From Leucosporidium creatinivorum (Eukaryota > Basidiomycota > Microbotryomycetes > Leucosporidiales > Leucosporidiaceae): DNA of 64,000 nt. Made by a program: the position numbers and the translations under genes. The notes beneath the pieces were generated by a model that did no database searches, was not told where the DNA came from, and was given only the letters and a program-made list of their open reading frames with translations. The DNA lies in assembly GCA_001600635.1 (NCBI GenBank), contig BCKL01000024.1, positions 403,961 through 467,960 of the forward strand. The letters are read 5' to 3'. Numbering within the stretch: position 1 is the stretch's first letter; every line of letters starts with the position of its first letter. This document shows, piece after piece, positions 1-13,285 of the stretch.

Positions 1-712
1 TGGCGTATGTACACGTAGTCTACCAGCTATCGAAGAGGGAGCCTAGGTCCGATATCGCTGCTCGGCGAAGTCAATCTCGGCGAAAGGAGAGCGTGTCGAG
101 AGTGTTCCTCTGAGCCGCAGCAAGTCGAAGGCTCAAAGTTAACAGGCAGCTACATGGCTCAGCTCCCTCACGAGTCCACCGACACCCCCTCTCCCAGCTC
201 CCGATCCCCTCCCTCGCCCTCCTCCCTTGCTTTTTTGCTTCACTCGTCTCAATTCGTCTCCTCATTCCCGCCCGCTGCCCGACTGGAAAGCTACAGGAGA
301 AAGCTCTACTCGACTCTTACACGCCCGCTCGACCGCTGCACCTCATCACGAGCTCGAGAGGACGCTTTGCTGGAAGCTGCTGAGACCTGGACGCGCGTCT
401 GGCGGATTGAGGGTGAGTTTAGGATGGCTGGGCTGTGACAGTAGGGTTCAGGATGTAGGAGGAGCTGCTGCTACTGTTGGGACTGGGACTGGGATTGCGG
501 AGCCGCAGCCGGGGAGGAAGAGCGCCCGCGCTGAGCGATGCTGCTCAGTCTTTGGGACTGCCAGAGAGAGGGAACAGCTGGGTCGTGGAAGAGGGCAGCA
601 GTGCTCATCTACTTATGAAACTGCAAGGCTAACCCTCGACCTTCTCTCCCGCAGACCTCTTACCTTTCCCCTCCTTGGCCGACGCTCTCACCCACTCGCT
701 CGCTCGCTCAAC
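1..712 (+). promoter_or_regulatory. Upstream region and spliced 5' leader of F-box copy A1
   Basis: There is no convincing protein gene here. The stretch from about 60 carries a block (GCTCGGCGAAGT... then CTCGGCGAAAGG) that recurs upstream of every type A F-box copy: about 44700, about 49205, and inverted near 15970. From about 290 a second block (CTACACGCCCGCTCGACC onward) also recurs in all four leaders. A donor-like GTGAGTTTAGG near 412 and an acceptor CCCGCAG near 652 suggest a 5' UTR intron of about 240 nt. The recurrence of noncoding sequence with splice signals is seen directly; the promoter/leader role is inferred. Confidence 0.5.
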
Positions 713-1616
713 ATGGCAGTCATCCAGGATCTACCGCCCGAGCTGCTCAGAAGGATCCTCGAGCTTCTCTGCGAGGGATACCGCTCCAGCGTCGACCTCC
801 GCAATACCTCGCTCGTCGCCCCAGCATGGAGGTCTCCCTCCCAAGACCTCATGTTCTACAATGCGGATACCACCCTCACCCGTGAGCTGACGTCCGACTC
901 GGTGCAGGCCTCAAGTCGCTCGAGATCTTCGGACCTTGCAGTGGACTGCACAGTCTCCCTCCCGACACCACGCTCGAGCTCAAGAACCTTCGTCTCAACG
1001 CCGAGTTCCCGCCCCCCCCTGATCTCCTCTCCTCCCTTTTCGAGGCAGCGCCTGCCTTAACTCGCCTCGACATCACTCTCACCACGTGCACCCCGAGTTT
1101 CACAGCGGAGTACGATCCACCTTTGACCTCTTTGGCGCCCCAATTGCACCACTTGAAGATCGTTCGCCTCACCGCTCGAGGTGGGCCTTGGATCGGCAAC
1201 GAGTGCTTCGACGTCGCCGGCTTCCTCACGGCGTGCACCTCTCTCAAGACGCTGGAACTCCAATGGATGCGTACGCACATCATCTTGGAGCTCCTCGAAC
1301 ACTTGAATGCCCGCCTCGATGTTCTGGCGACCCAGGTACTTTTCGAAGACGACTTCCGTGCTGCCGAGCTCATAGCGGCGCTCGAGCTCCCTGCGTTGGG
1401 AACCCTGAAGCGCTGGCGAGTGTGGAAGAGCAATGTCAACTCTTCTACCCTGGCACCTGCGGAGGGTGACCAGTGGGCCGAGGCTTGCCGAGCTTGAGGA
1501 ATTGAGCCTCGCGACGACCGCCGCTTCTTCACCGGTGAGCTTTCTGAGCTTCTCCCTGAGCCCACTTAGACCATCGCTGACGTCTTCTCTCTCACACAGA
1601 CTACACCGCCGAGTAG
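713..1616 (+). pseudogene. F-box family gene, type A copy 1 (damaged)
   Basis: The product would be an F-box protein: the N-terminus MAVIQDLPPELLRRILEL is a clear F-box core (LPxELLxxIL), which in known F-box proteins binds Skp1 in SCF ubiquitin ligases. The rest has leucine-rich, hydrophobically periodic segments and should end in the family tail RGIEPRDDRRFFTG. Compared with its sisters this copy has lost about 75 codons after the first exon. What remains of the first intron is only 26 nt (882-907), with the GT, CTGAC and AG elements nearly fused. A TGA at 1495-1497 sits where sister copies have CGA in the tail, a CpG-type C-to-T change. The last intron and exon (ending TAG at 1614-1616) are still present. 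It is probably a pseudogene, although a shorter protein could be made if the tiny intron were skipped. The ubiquitin-ligase role is family inference; substrate unknown. Confidence 0.7.
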
Positions 1617-2513
1617 TTGGAACGACGAGTCGAGAGGTGAGCTCCATCGCAGCCTTCGCCCTCTTCGCCGAGCCTCGCTGACCTTCTCTCGCTTCGCAGG
1701 GAGGTAGTCGTGCTTGCTTCGAGACGAGGAAAGGAGATGCGCTGGATACGACGATTTTGATCAACCTGCATTGCTTTCCGTCAGCGCCGAATCCGAGCAA
1801 GTTCAGAGCGAGAGAAAGGAGCAAGCCTGCTCGGCGCATGCGAAGGGAGCTTTCGGAGTGCTGCAGACAGCTAGCACCGACTCGCAGAGAGAAAACAAGA
1901 CTATTAGTCGAGCTTGCCTCAGACGAGAGCCATGCATCGACCTACAACTCGACCCCACTCTGCGCGCAGTCCCCTCCCCTCAGCTGAGGGTCGAGAGCGA
2001 ACTTCGAGCCAGCGCCTCTTTCCCTCCCGCTTCTCGCTCGACTTTGCTTCTCTCGCCCCTTCGACAGCTCTCGACTCGGACAGAGAGCTTTACTACACCT
2101 CGCCTACCCTCGACTGCTTCCCCTTTGCCTGCTCTTCAAGGAGGACTCGCTCAGCTCGACAGGTCGGAGCGGACGGACGCTGTGCTCTGAGACGAGGAAA
2201 GCTGGTTCGCTGCTGCCGCTGAGAGCACTAGATAGCTCAAGAGTGTGAGTGAGGCTGCTGAGTAGTGCGCGCTGTCTAGTAGCTGTAGGAGAGTAGCTGG
2301 CTGGCTGAGAAGCGGCGCCGAGGGAGAGCGAGGAGGGCCGAGCGTCTGTTGTGATGCGAGGCAGCTTGGCGGAGCAGGAAGCGGACGAGACGATAAAGTA
2401 GACTCACTGAAGCGATGCAGAACTCTAGCTGACCATTCCCTTGTCCGCCTACAGCCGAAGCTCTTCCCCCTCCTCTGCGCCTTCCCGTCGCTCGCTCGCT
2501 TCCCCTCCTCGCC
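1617..2513 (+). repeat. Conserved A-to-B intergenic module of the F-box cassette, copy 1
   Basis: This stretch has no convincing gene of its own. It is homologous to 13286-14185 (inverted) and 51013-51894, so it belongs to the repeated cassette. It holds the downstream exon remnants of gene A, a conserved leader (GACGCTGTGCTCTGAGACG...), and a probable 5' UTR intron ending CCGCCTACAG near 2454, just before gene B. Several open frames run through it but they are not in a consistent frame among the copies. Confidence 0.65.
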
Positions 2514-3701
2514 ATGGCCGTCATCCAAGACCTCCCTCCCGAGCTTCTGTATCGGATTCTCGAGCTCTTGGGATCACCCTGCGCCTGCATTTTTACGCCC
2601 GAGACGCTCCTCGCGCCTTCCCTCGTCGCTCGGGCGTGGACTGGATGGGCTCAGTGTTTGATGCTTATGTGCACTGAGCTCGGTGCTCCAGTGCAGGACA
2701 ATCAGCTGTTGGATCGTCTGCAGGGGAGCGAGACTAGACCTCTGATACAGGCAGTGGATTGGCGTCTTCGTCAGGCGGACGACATCGAGGCGTTCGGCCG
2801 AGTGTGCCAGCAGGTGGGAGGGATCGAGTGTCTCGGGGTCCACGGCCCGTACACTGCGGCAGAATCATGGCTGGGAATAGACGTGCTGTACCCGGTGCTC
2901 GTCAGTGAGTTCACCCCCAGTCATCCCGGCACTGGCGGACTCTGACTTTTTATCGCTCCTCGGCGCTCAGCGCTCAACGTCAAGCAGCTTGACCTCTTCA
3001 CCAGGATCAACGGCTCCCTTTCCTACCCGTTGACCCAGTCCCTTCCCCTCGAACGCCTCAAGCTATATGCCGCCTACCTGCCTCCCTCCTCGATCTTCCG
3101 ACCCCTTCTTCTTGGCGCCCACAACCTCACTCGTCTCACCTTAGACTACACCCACGGCAACCAACTAGCGATAGGGCAAGATGATCGAGATGTGTGGCTT
3201 GAGCTCGCTCCCCGCCTTCACCATCTCTACCTTGCCTTCCCGCCCGAGCCCCGAAGCCTGGCGACCATCTCAGCGGGCGGCGACAATCGCTTCCTCGACG
3301 CCTTCCTTCCCGCGTGCACCTCACTATCCTCGTTCCAGATGGACTCCTATCATTTCGAGGCCCTCTACCCCGGTCTCCACCTCCTCACCGTCCAGCTGCA
3401 AGTGCTCACAACGAGTTTCGGCCTCGATCCAAACCACGAGCGCATCCCTCGGCGCCGAATTTGGAAGCACTTCCTCCTTCCTGCTTTATCAGGGCTCAAG
3501 CGCTGGAGGACGGAGATGTACCCGCATGAACAGGGTCGTGAGCAGGAGCAGAAGGACTTTATGGAGGCGTGGACGGAGCTTTGCAAGGAGGCAGGTGTGG
3601 AGGCTCGCGGCGACGAGCGCTACTTCACTGGTGAGCTTCTCCTGCATTCTTCCAGCTCCTCCCGAGACTCAGCTGACTTCTCCTCACTCTCCGCAGACTA
3701 A
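2514..3701 (+). CDS. F-box family protein, type B (the only intact copy)
   Basis: Joining 2514-2904, 2971-3630 and 3697-3701 gives 351 residues. The F-box core MAVIQDLPPELLYRILELLG is at residues 1-20; the remainder is leucine-rich without a strict LRR spacing and ends RGDERYFTD. In other organisms the F-box recruits substrates to SCF E3 ligases via Skp1; substrate and pathway here are unknown. Both introns have normal donors and GCTGAC-like or CTGAC branch sites, and the last exon holds only the final codon and stop, an arrangement kept in all family members. It follows a type A copy in the same orientation. Of seven family members in the window it is the only one with no frameshift, nonsense codon or deletion. 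The start is the first ATG, in a CCATGG context shared with the sister copies. Confidence 0.8.
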
Positions 3702-4257
3702 GCTACATCGGCGGCAAATGGTGAGCTTTCATTCGACTTCGGCGATCTCGGCGCTCGTTTCGCAGGCTGACTTCCACTCTTCGCTCGCAGGGGACGGAGT
3801 AGGGTGACGCTTGTTCAATAGGAGGATAGTTGAAGATCTCGTTAGTGCACTATACAGCTTCTTGTGTGATCCTCGGCGCTCGAGAGAGCGAGAGCGGCCA
3901 GCGCGAGGGATCGCCGAGACTGCGAATAGAGGTGAGGCGAGGCGAGGTGACTTGACCTTTGGTACAGGATCCCAATACGAGCTGTTAAATGCTCTCTGGG
4001 CTTAGACGAGGTCTCTAACAGCCAGCTACGCCGGGATGGAAGGGCAAAGCCCAGGCAGGGCCATCTCCGCGCAGAGACAGGCTGCTGCAGCACAGCAGAG
4101 CAGCAGAAGCAAACGCCTACGATTCTAGCTCTGCTGCTGAGCAGCAAGCGAAAGTTGAACCCCTTACCCTCGACCCTCAACTCGAGCCTCTCGCTGTCGC
4201 TGTTTCCGCTCCTTCCTCACGCTCGCTTCACCTCGTCTCTCAACTCAAAACTACAGG
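3702..4257. other. Intergenic region downstream of the F-box B gene
   Basis: I see no gene here. The first 100 bases hold a further spliced 3' UTR-like segment (GTGAGCTTTCATTCG to TCGCTCGCAG) also present after copies B2 and B3. Beyond about 3810 the sequence is unique and shows no tRNA, repeat or credible ORF. Confidence 0.5.
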
Positions 4258-4982
4258 ATGCCACTCTTCCCCGCGACCTCCGCTCTCGCATGGAAGGCGG
4301 GCGCTTTACTCTGCGAGCTCCGCTCTCCCTCTTCCCTCCCCCGCGCGCTTGCTGACGGGGCGTAATGAAAATAGCGGGATCAGGAATCATGGCCGGTGCT
4401 TTTGGTGCTCATGCCCTAGCGCCTAGGCTAGGGGAGAAGACTGCTACCTGGGTGAGAGGACAACGCGCTCCCGCCCCTCTCTCGCTGACTGGTGGAGTGC
4501 TGACATGCTGCTGGGACCACAGGGAATGGCCTCCCAATACGCCTTCAGCAACGGCGGTGCGTCTCCTGCTCTCTCCTTCTCCCCCTCCCCCTCCTGCTTT
4601 CCCCCGCGAGCGAGCGCTGACCGAGTTCTTGAACAGTCGCCCTCCTCGCCATCTCCCAACACCCAGTTTACTGCAAACGCTGGTCCGCTCCCTTGATCAT
4701 CGCTGGCACTACTCTCTTCAGTGGGTCAATCTTCGCGCTGCTGCTGTTCAAGGAGAGGTGAGTCGTCGGCGCTCGGAGAGGGTTCGGCGATGAGGTGAGC
4801 GAGCTGACGCCTCGAGTAGGATGGGAGGATTGGCCAAGATTGTGGGGCCTACGACGCCCGTGGGTGGGCTGTTGATGATTTCGGGGTACCTCAGTCTGGT
4901 GAGTCTGAGGAGGGGAGACGAGCGAGGGGGAGGAAAGAGGAGAGCCGAGAGCTGACTACTGTCGATGTTGCAGCTTCTCTGA
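4258..4982 (+). CDS. DUF423/TMEM256-family small membrane protein
   Basis: Exons about 4258-4312, 4375-4450, 4525-4556, 4636-4759, 4821-4899 and 4974-4982 restore a short polytopic protein with the family signature GAFGAHAL near residue 25. Hydrophobic stretches follow (PLIIAGTTLFSGSIFALLLF and PVGGLLMISGYLSL), with the expected small size of about 120 residues. The family (bacterial YgdD, animal TMEM256) is membrane-embedded and its function is unknown. Exon 1 ends at a GC donor (CTCT then GCGAGCTC), so the first intron is GC-AG; reading it this way gives LLSGSGIMAGAFGAH without a break. The start at 4258 is the ATG that gives a hydrophobic N-terminus; an ATG at 4365 would lie inside the intron. 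Exon ends may be off by a base or two. Confidence 0.82.
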
Positions 4983-5548
4983 GCGAGAGCAGAGGAATTG
5001 TAGTAGATGTAAGATTTGCTGGAAGGAAGGAGGATACACCGCTCTCTGTTCGGATGGGGAGAAGACGCGAGCTCGGCGAGGAGAGATCAGCGGCTAGTCT
5101 TGCTGCTCTTTCGCCCGGCTGAACGAGCTAGCGTTTACCGAGGAGTCAAAGAACCACGAGACTGCCTCTACATGGCCTTGTTGGCTCGCCGCCGCTACGC
5201 AGCGTTAGCTGGCCACCGCTGAGCTTCATTTCGGCGCTCTCCTGCAACCGGCGACAGTTGTCGCTGGACCGGTATGCGAGCTCGGAAGAGGGGACACCGA
5301 GCTGATAGATGATGTGCGTCAGCCGGTAACACACTGTCATGTCCTTTTGAGGCAAGGGGAGAGATCTCGGCGAAAGAGAAAAGCCTCGCCGCGCGCTGGC
5401 TCAACGCTGCTCGGTCGACCACCGAAGGCTCGCAGAAGTACAGGCAAATGCTCAACCGCCTCTCTCGTTCTGAACGACCTCGCTACAGCTTTTCCTCGCC
5501 CGCTGGAATCGCTATCCAAACACCTCGGGTTACACCCTCAATCGCGCT
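4983..5548. other. Intergenic region between convergent genes
   Basis: This is the space between the 3' ends of the DUF423 gene (+) and the Nop6-like gene (-). Short CTCGGCG-type motifs occur, but I see no credible gene, tRNA or repeat. Confidence 0.5.
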
Positions 5549-6729
5549 CTAACCAAGCTTGATACTATTAGCTCCCGAGCTAGCAGCCGCCGCCTTGGCC
5601 GCGGCCTTCCTACTCCTCTCCTTCTCGACTCCATCAGGGCCCGTCTTGGGGATCCTACGATCTCGGACCTTCTTGACCTGCCCGTCGGGGAGGAGGATCT
5701 CCTTCTTCTGCGTCTTGGGCTTGTCCTCTCCTCCCGCCTCTGCTGCTCCCTCTCCCACTGCGGCGGCGGCCTTCTTGTCCTCCGCCTCGCTCTTCCTTCC
5801 GATACCCCACAACGCCGACTTGTCCTGCAAGTCCGCCGGCTTGCCCTCCTTGACCCTCTTATTCCTCGCGACCGTCTCCCTCTCCTCGCCCATACTCTTC
5901 CTCTTGGCCGCAATCTTTGCCTTCCTTTGCTCGCTATTGCCCCCTCCACCAGCGGTGAGCTCGACATTGATCTTGCGACCGCCGAGCTCGGATTCGTGCA
6001 GGCGGAGAGCGGCTTGGAGGGCGTTGGGGGAGGCGAATTGGATGAAGGCGCAACCTTTGGATTGGTTGGAGGGGGTGGCCGAGTGGTGCGATTGTTTGGG
6101 GGTGAGGAGGCGGACGATGGGGGGTTCGCCTGTGAAGGAGCGAGCGCCGAGATGGGTCAGAGAGAGAGAGGGGAGAGGGAGAGGCAGAAAGGGAGACGGA
6201 CCGCAGGGAGTGAAGTGCTCTTTGATTTGCTCCATGGTGACCTTGAAAGGGAGGTTGCCTGTACATCAGAAGGAGCGAGCGCGAAAGGTCGGAGATGCAG
6301 CAAAAAAGGACGCGAAGTGAGAGATGAGAGTCAGCTAAGCTCGGCGCAAGCTGTAGGGCAGTACAGGGAATCACCGATGAAGAGTACGAGCTTGGGCTTC
6401 CCCTCTGCATCCTCTCCTGGCGACACCTTAGGCTTGTTCATGCCACCGCGCTGGCGCTTCTTCTTCTTGGGCGCTTCCTCTGCTGCTGCAGCTTCTCCTG
6501 TAGTCGATTCCTCTTTGGTAGGCTCCTCGGTAGTAGAATCATCACGCTTGCGCTTCTTGTCCTTCTTGTCAGCTTTGGGCGTGCGATCCTCCTCTGCTTG
6601 GTCGAGATCCTCTTGCTCGGGCACTTCATCCTGTGCGTCCTCTTGTTGCTTCTTCTTGCCTTTACCAGCGCGGAAGGCGAGGGCCTTCTTCTCCTTCTTA
6701 CTGAGCTTGCGAGCGTCTACTTCAGTCAT
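5549..6729 (-). CDS. Nop6-like nucleolar RNA-binding protein (single RRM)
   Basis: Transcribed leftward with exons 6729-6375, 6258-6202 and 6129-5549, giving 330 residues. A lysine-rich N-terminus (MTEVDARKLSKKEKKALAFR) and a low-complexity KKKKRQRGG stretch precede one RRM: RNP2-like LFIGNLPF at about residue 116 and RNP1-like KGCAFIQF further on. The C-terminal half is highly basic, with alanine and lysine runs. This layout matches yeast Nop6, a nucleolar factor in small-subunit ribosome biogenesis; the assignment rests on architecture and the KxxKK N-terminus, so another nucleolar RRM protein is possible. An in-frame ATG 48 nt upstream (6777) would add 16 residues; I prefer 6729 because homologues begin near the KLSKKEKK motif. 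It is divergent from ESS2, with start codons about 106 bp apart. Confidence 0.8.
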
Positions 6730-6835
6730 TTCTTGCTGTAGTCGAGTTGGAGGTGAGACGGTTTGGGTAGAGGACAAGGATTCAGACGGTCAAGTCCAAG
6801 GTCTCCCTCCCGCCAAATCGCTCGACAAGGGCAAG
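6730..6835. promoter_or_regulatory. Short shared divergent promoter
   Basis: Only about 106 bp separate the start codons of the Nop6-like gene (-) and ESS2 (+), so both promoters must lie here or overlap the coding ends. No specific element can be named. Confidence 0.45.
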
Positions 6836-9238
6836 ATGAGCCGAGATTACTATTCCCACTCTGCTCAATCTGTAGCATCTACTTCTGCCACCCCTTACGA
6901 CTCACCCGCTGGCACCTCCGAATGGGGTACAACTCGCCCCTCCACCTCATCCAAGCGCCACACCTCGTCTCAAGCTCTCATCCCCGCCAGCAAGCCTCAA
7001 CTCTCCTTGTTGAAGCAGGAGATCCTCTCTGTGCGCTCTCACATTTTGCTCTCTCGCTCACAGCTAACTCGGACGCACTACAGGAGGAGGAATACGTCCA
7101 GCATTTGAGCGACATCATCAAGCGGGACTTCTTCCCTGCGTTACGGACACTCGAGGGACAGCATGAGATTTTGAATGCGTATGCAAGTGAGGACCCGACG
7201 AGGATTGAGGAGAGTGTGAGGAGGATGAGGGAGATTTGTACCCCGACGCCAAAGAGACGGCACCGAGGTGAGTTATCGCCCGCTCTTCTCTCGCCGAACT
7301 CGAGCTGACGGGTGTACTGCGATAGCAACCACACCAGGCCGAACACCCTACGCTGACTCCCCCTCTGCCACACCGACCTACTTCGACGCCACGCCCGACT
7401 CTCGCTCCACTCCCCGTCCATCTTCGTCCTCGTCCCTCTCTGCTCCCCCTCGTATCGACCCCTCAATCTCCCTCGACGCCTTCCAATCCCTCTACACCTC
7501 GGAGGACAATTCCTCCTTCGCCGTCCTCCTCGCACGAGACAACGCCCTCCGTCGACAAAAGTATAGCTGGGCATGGGACGCCGAGAAGCGTGCAAAGACG
7601 AAAGCGATCAAGGGGAGGGAACAGAGGGAGAGGTTGGTGGATGTTACGCAGAGGATGGTGGAAGCGAGTGGGGATGGGAGCGTGAGGATGTTGGAAGGCA
7701 CGGCGGGACGGCCGAGCGAGATGAGGTTGATTGTGGAGGGGAGGGTGGCGGAGGGGTTGAGGGTCGAGGAGGGGGAGAGGTTGATGATCGAGGGGAAAAG
7801 TAGCGGAGAGGGCGCGAGGCTGATGCTTACTGCTCCCGGGGCGCCGGAGAGGTTGAGCGAGGAGGAGATGAGGACGAGGAAGGAGAAGGGGGTGATGAGT
7901 CGAGGGGTTGGATGGATGGGCGAGAAGGCGAAGGAGAAGGGGAAGGGAAGGGCCATTGGAGAGCAGTTCACGGACTGGGAGAGAGCGACTGCTGAGGAGG
8001 AGGAGGATAATCGGGCGCCGAGGAGGGATGGGATGCAGGTGCCGGTTGATAGTTGGGGGTTCACGGTGCGTTGCTTGCTCTTGCTCGCTGTCTCCGCTTT
8101 TCATTGACTTCCCTCTTCATCGACTCGACCGACGACAGAACCGCAACTCCTTCATGTTCCCCCCCGACGCCGATGTGGACCCCACCAACCCCTCCCTCAC
8201 ACCCTCTCTCAACCCGCTCGACCCAGCATACCCCTCCTCCATCGCTCTCAAGATCAAAGCCTCGGCGACGGCTAAGGATGGGCCGATGCTCCCTCCCAGC
8301 GAACCGAAGGGAGTGAGGTATCATGCGACGAGGTTGGAGAAGTTGGAGAAGGGGCAGAGCTTTGAGAGCTTGAGTGGGGGCAGTGTTAGTGGGAGGAGTG
8401 GGACCGGGACGAGTCCGAGTAGGAGTAGGATTGGTGCAGCGATTAGTGGGACGCCTTGTGAGTCTTCTTGCTATGCTCGGCGAAGCAGCTCGGCGCTCGC
8501 GCTCGTTCCCCAGAGCTCCTTCTCGCCACCGAACCTTGCTGACCTTTTGCTGCCTCCCCCTTCCATCCACAAACAGACCACCAACCCCCCGCTGCTCTCA
8601 CCCCCCGCGTCTCGGGCTTCTCCTTCGTCGACGCTCTCCCCACTCCCTCCGCCGCCTCCCTCCCCGCCGCCTCGCTGCAAGAACTAATGACCTGGGGTAC
8701 GATCGAAGCTACTCCTGTCACTATTCGCTCGTCCGGCGGGTTGGAGGATTATAGTGGAGCGGCAGGACCGTTTAGGATTGAGGATACGAGTCGGAGGGAA
8801 AGGTTGGCGACGGAGATGGCGAGGAAGGCTAAGAGGGGATTGGCGGAGAGGGCTGAACGAGGGAGCGGGAAGAAGGGAGGATTGGCGGTGGGGGGGTTGA
8901 GAAGGAGCGTGTTGGAGTCTACTCGGGGAGGAGGAGAAGAAGGGACGCCGAGAACCCCAGGGACACCAGGCTCGCCGAGGGATCTCTCTCCCGCTGCTTC
9001 TGCTCTTCTCGGGCGGACGGGGCAGGGCAAAGCCCTTGCTGGGGGGTTGAGTAAAGAGAGGGGATGGAACGAGGAGGAGGAGAGGAGGAGGGTCGAGAGG
9101 GCTAGGCAGAGGGCGAGGGAGGTGGAGAGTCGGGAGAGGTTGAGGAGGGAGAGATGGACTGCTAGTCCGGCGCCGAGTTTGGGGTTTGATCCTGAGGAGG
9201 AGAGGTTGATGAGGGAGAAGGAGAGGAGGGAGGGCTGA
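6836..9238 (+). CDS. ESS2: Splicing factor ESS2 homologue (DGCR14/Es2 family)
   Basis: Exons 6836-7030, 7084-7267, 7326-8065, 8139-8457 and 8577-9238 give 699 residues. Family hallmarks appear in order: YVQHLSDIIKRDFFPALRTL early (the family's near-universal ...IIxRDFFP motif), a middle block with LARDNALRRQKYSWAW, the SWGFT-NRNSFMFPPD block across the fourth junction, and a late MTWGTIEATP...FRIEDTSRRERL block. ESS2/DGCR14 proteins associate with late spliceosomal complexes in the nucleus. The C-terminal third is charged and low complexity (R/E rich). Introns are short and typical. It is divergent from the Nop6-like gene on a very short promoter. Confidence 0.92.
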
Positions 9239-9555
9239 TATGTTACAGATTTGTTCGACGACTTGGCGGAGAAGCTTCTCGAGAGCCGAGAAAGGCCGAG
9301 TTGAGCTGATGGAGAGCAGGGCGAGCGAGAGAAAGTGCGTGCACAGAGTCAAAGTCGTATTCTGATCGATGTACCAGCAGCGCCCATTCGAACGAACATA
9401 CACGAACTTCTGAAGGAGTTTCGACACCGTCTTCTTCCGAGAGCGATGCTCGCCCGCTCGATTCGACCCCGCGTCGTGGAGTCGCACTGAGTTGCCTTTC
9501 CCTCTTCTCCTTCATCTTTCACCCGGCACAGTCTCGGCCTTTTTCTCTGTTTAGA
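9239..9555. other. Promoter region of the aspartate aminotransferase gene
   Basis: Unique intergenic sequence between ESS2 and the aminotransferase; no gene seen. Confidence 0.5.
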
Positions 9556-11723
<2,168 letters not shown>

Positions 11724-12142
11724 ATTCTCATATAGAAAGACAACAAAAGGGATCCGATTGCAGTAGTCAGCTTTGACGATGATGAGTTCGCTTGAAGTGC
11801 CATAGGCGGCTCTTTTATCATTCTGCGCACCGAGACGAGATGCCGAGAGACGAGGCGCAAGCTTTGAGAGTGTACGAGAAGAGCTCTCACTGCTCAAGCA
11901 GCTCCTCATGAGTGGGCAGGAATCTCGAAGGCGCGCCGAGCGACTGCAGTTGCTCGCTCCTCTCGGTGGCCGAATGGACGAGCGAAGCTATACAGTTCAT
12001 CAACGAGACCTCGAGCTGTTCCCACTTAGACGGTGTTTCTCCGACCCCCTCGCCTGCTAGCGAAGCGCGAAGGTCAGCTTGCGAAACGGACGCCGAGACC
12101 ACCGAACTCGAGCGAGAGCTCCCCCTTCGCCCCCGATGTAGC
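11724..12142. other. Region between the aminotransferase and F-box copy B2
   Basis: No gene seen. The part from about 12000 to 12140 is the 3' flank of the F-box B cassette and resembles 3702-3810 and 52752-52850 in inverted orientation. Confidence 0.5.
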
Positions 12143-13285
12143 TCAGTCTGCGTCGAGCGAGGGGTGGTTACCTGATAGAAACGGCGGAGCTGGAAGAGTG
12201 TAAGAGAAGCGCACCCGTGAAGTACCGCTCGTCGCCGCGAGCTTCGATGCCTCGCTCCTCGCAGAGCGCGCGCCACGCCAGCACCGCACTCTCGCTCACG
12301 AACCCGGTGCACTTCATCCTCCATCTCTTCAGCTGTGCTACGCACGGAAGCTCCAGGGCACCTTCCAGGTCGGGATCATTGTAGCTGAGACGGGTGTCGA
12401 GCAATCTTAGGTTGCTCATGAGGGGCTTGAGGCACTCGTGGAGAGTGAGGAAGGACCTCTTCTTCGTGGTTATGAAGATCAACGAGCCCTTCGTGATCTT
12501 GAGCCGCAGGGATGTAAGCGAGGTGCACGCCGACAGGAAGGTGGCCAGCTCCGAGTAGTCCAGGTGGCGGGGATACTTGAAGCTCACATGGCGAAGCTGC
12601 GGCGCCAGGTGGAGCCATACATCTCGGGAATCTCGGTATAATGCCACGTAAGGCCCTTCGAACTCTAGGCTGAGGTGTGTGAGGTGGTGGGCGGCGAAGA
12701 TGAGGGGTCGGAGGTCGTGGGGAAGCCGAGAGTGCAGGACCAGTCGTTGTAGGGAGGGCGTGGATGGGAGAGGGGAAGGCAGGTTGACTGATATCCAATG
12801 GCTGTTCTCGAGTCGTTTTAGTCCGAGATCTGCGGAACGCGGAGGAGGGTTAGCCCTCGTTCGGCGAAGATAGCGCGGGCCCGAGCTGCTCACCCAGCAC
12901 GAGCTTGGTATGCACACGCTTCACCTCCAGCTCCAATCCGATCTCAAATCTTTGGCCGCGGAAGTCAACGCTTTCGATGCCTCTTGCCACGTCGAGCAGC
13001 GATGCGAACGTCGCCAGAGCCTCCCTCCGAAGAGAGGCCACCTCCAGGCTGCGAATCACGGGGATCGGCTGGGGGCTCTGTAACCGCTCCCTAAACTTGG
13101 GGTTGGGCATCTCCTCAATCGAGATATTGCTCCACATGAGCTCTTGGGCAGGCGTAGTCCAGGTTTGAGCGACCAGGAAGGCGGCGCGGAGGTCGGACTT
13201 GGAGGAGGCAGGGGTGCGCTCCTGCTCGAGAAGCTCGAGAGTGCGATACAGTAGCTCGGGAGGGAGGTCTTGGGATGACGGCCAT
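12143..13285 (-). pseudogene. F-box family gene, type B copy 2 (frameshifted start)
   Basis: This leftward copy keeps a long, well-formed body: the F-box remainder DLPPELLYRTLELLEQE, a leucine-rich region, and the tail RGIEARGDERYFTG, with the conserved last intron and a terminal one-codon exon. At the usual ATG (13285-13283), however, the sequence reads GTCATCCCAAGAC where sisters have GTCATCCAAGAC: one extra C at codon 5. From that ATG the frame runs off the family sequence and stops; the family frame has no upstream ATG and would have to start inside, at MWSNIS (13137), losing the F-box. Either the gene is recently inactivated or this is a one-base sequencing error in a C run. The first intron (donor near 12890) looks functional. 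Confidence 0.7.

Noticed and set aside
5559-6320. Long plus-strand open frame opposite the Nop6-like gene
   Set aside because: It is the antisense shadow of a GC-rich coding exon; the minus strand has the RRM and proper splice sites.
7463-8104. Minus-strand Pro/Leu/His-rich open frames opposite ESS2
   Set aside because: Antisense shadows; the plus strand restores the ESS2 family across four introns.
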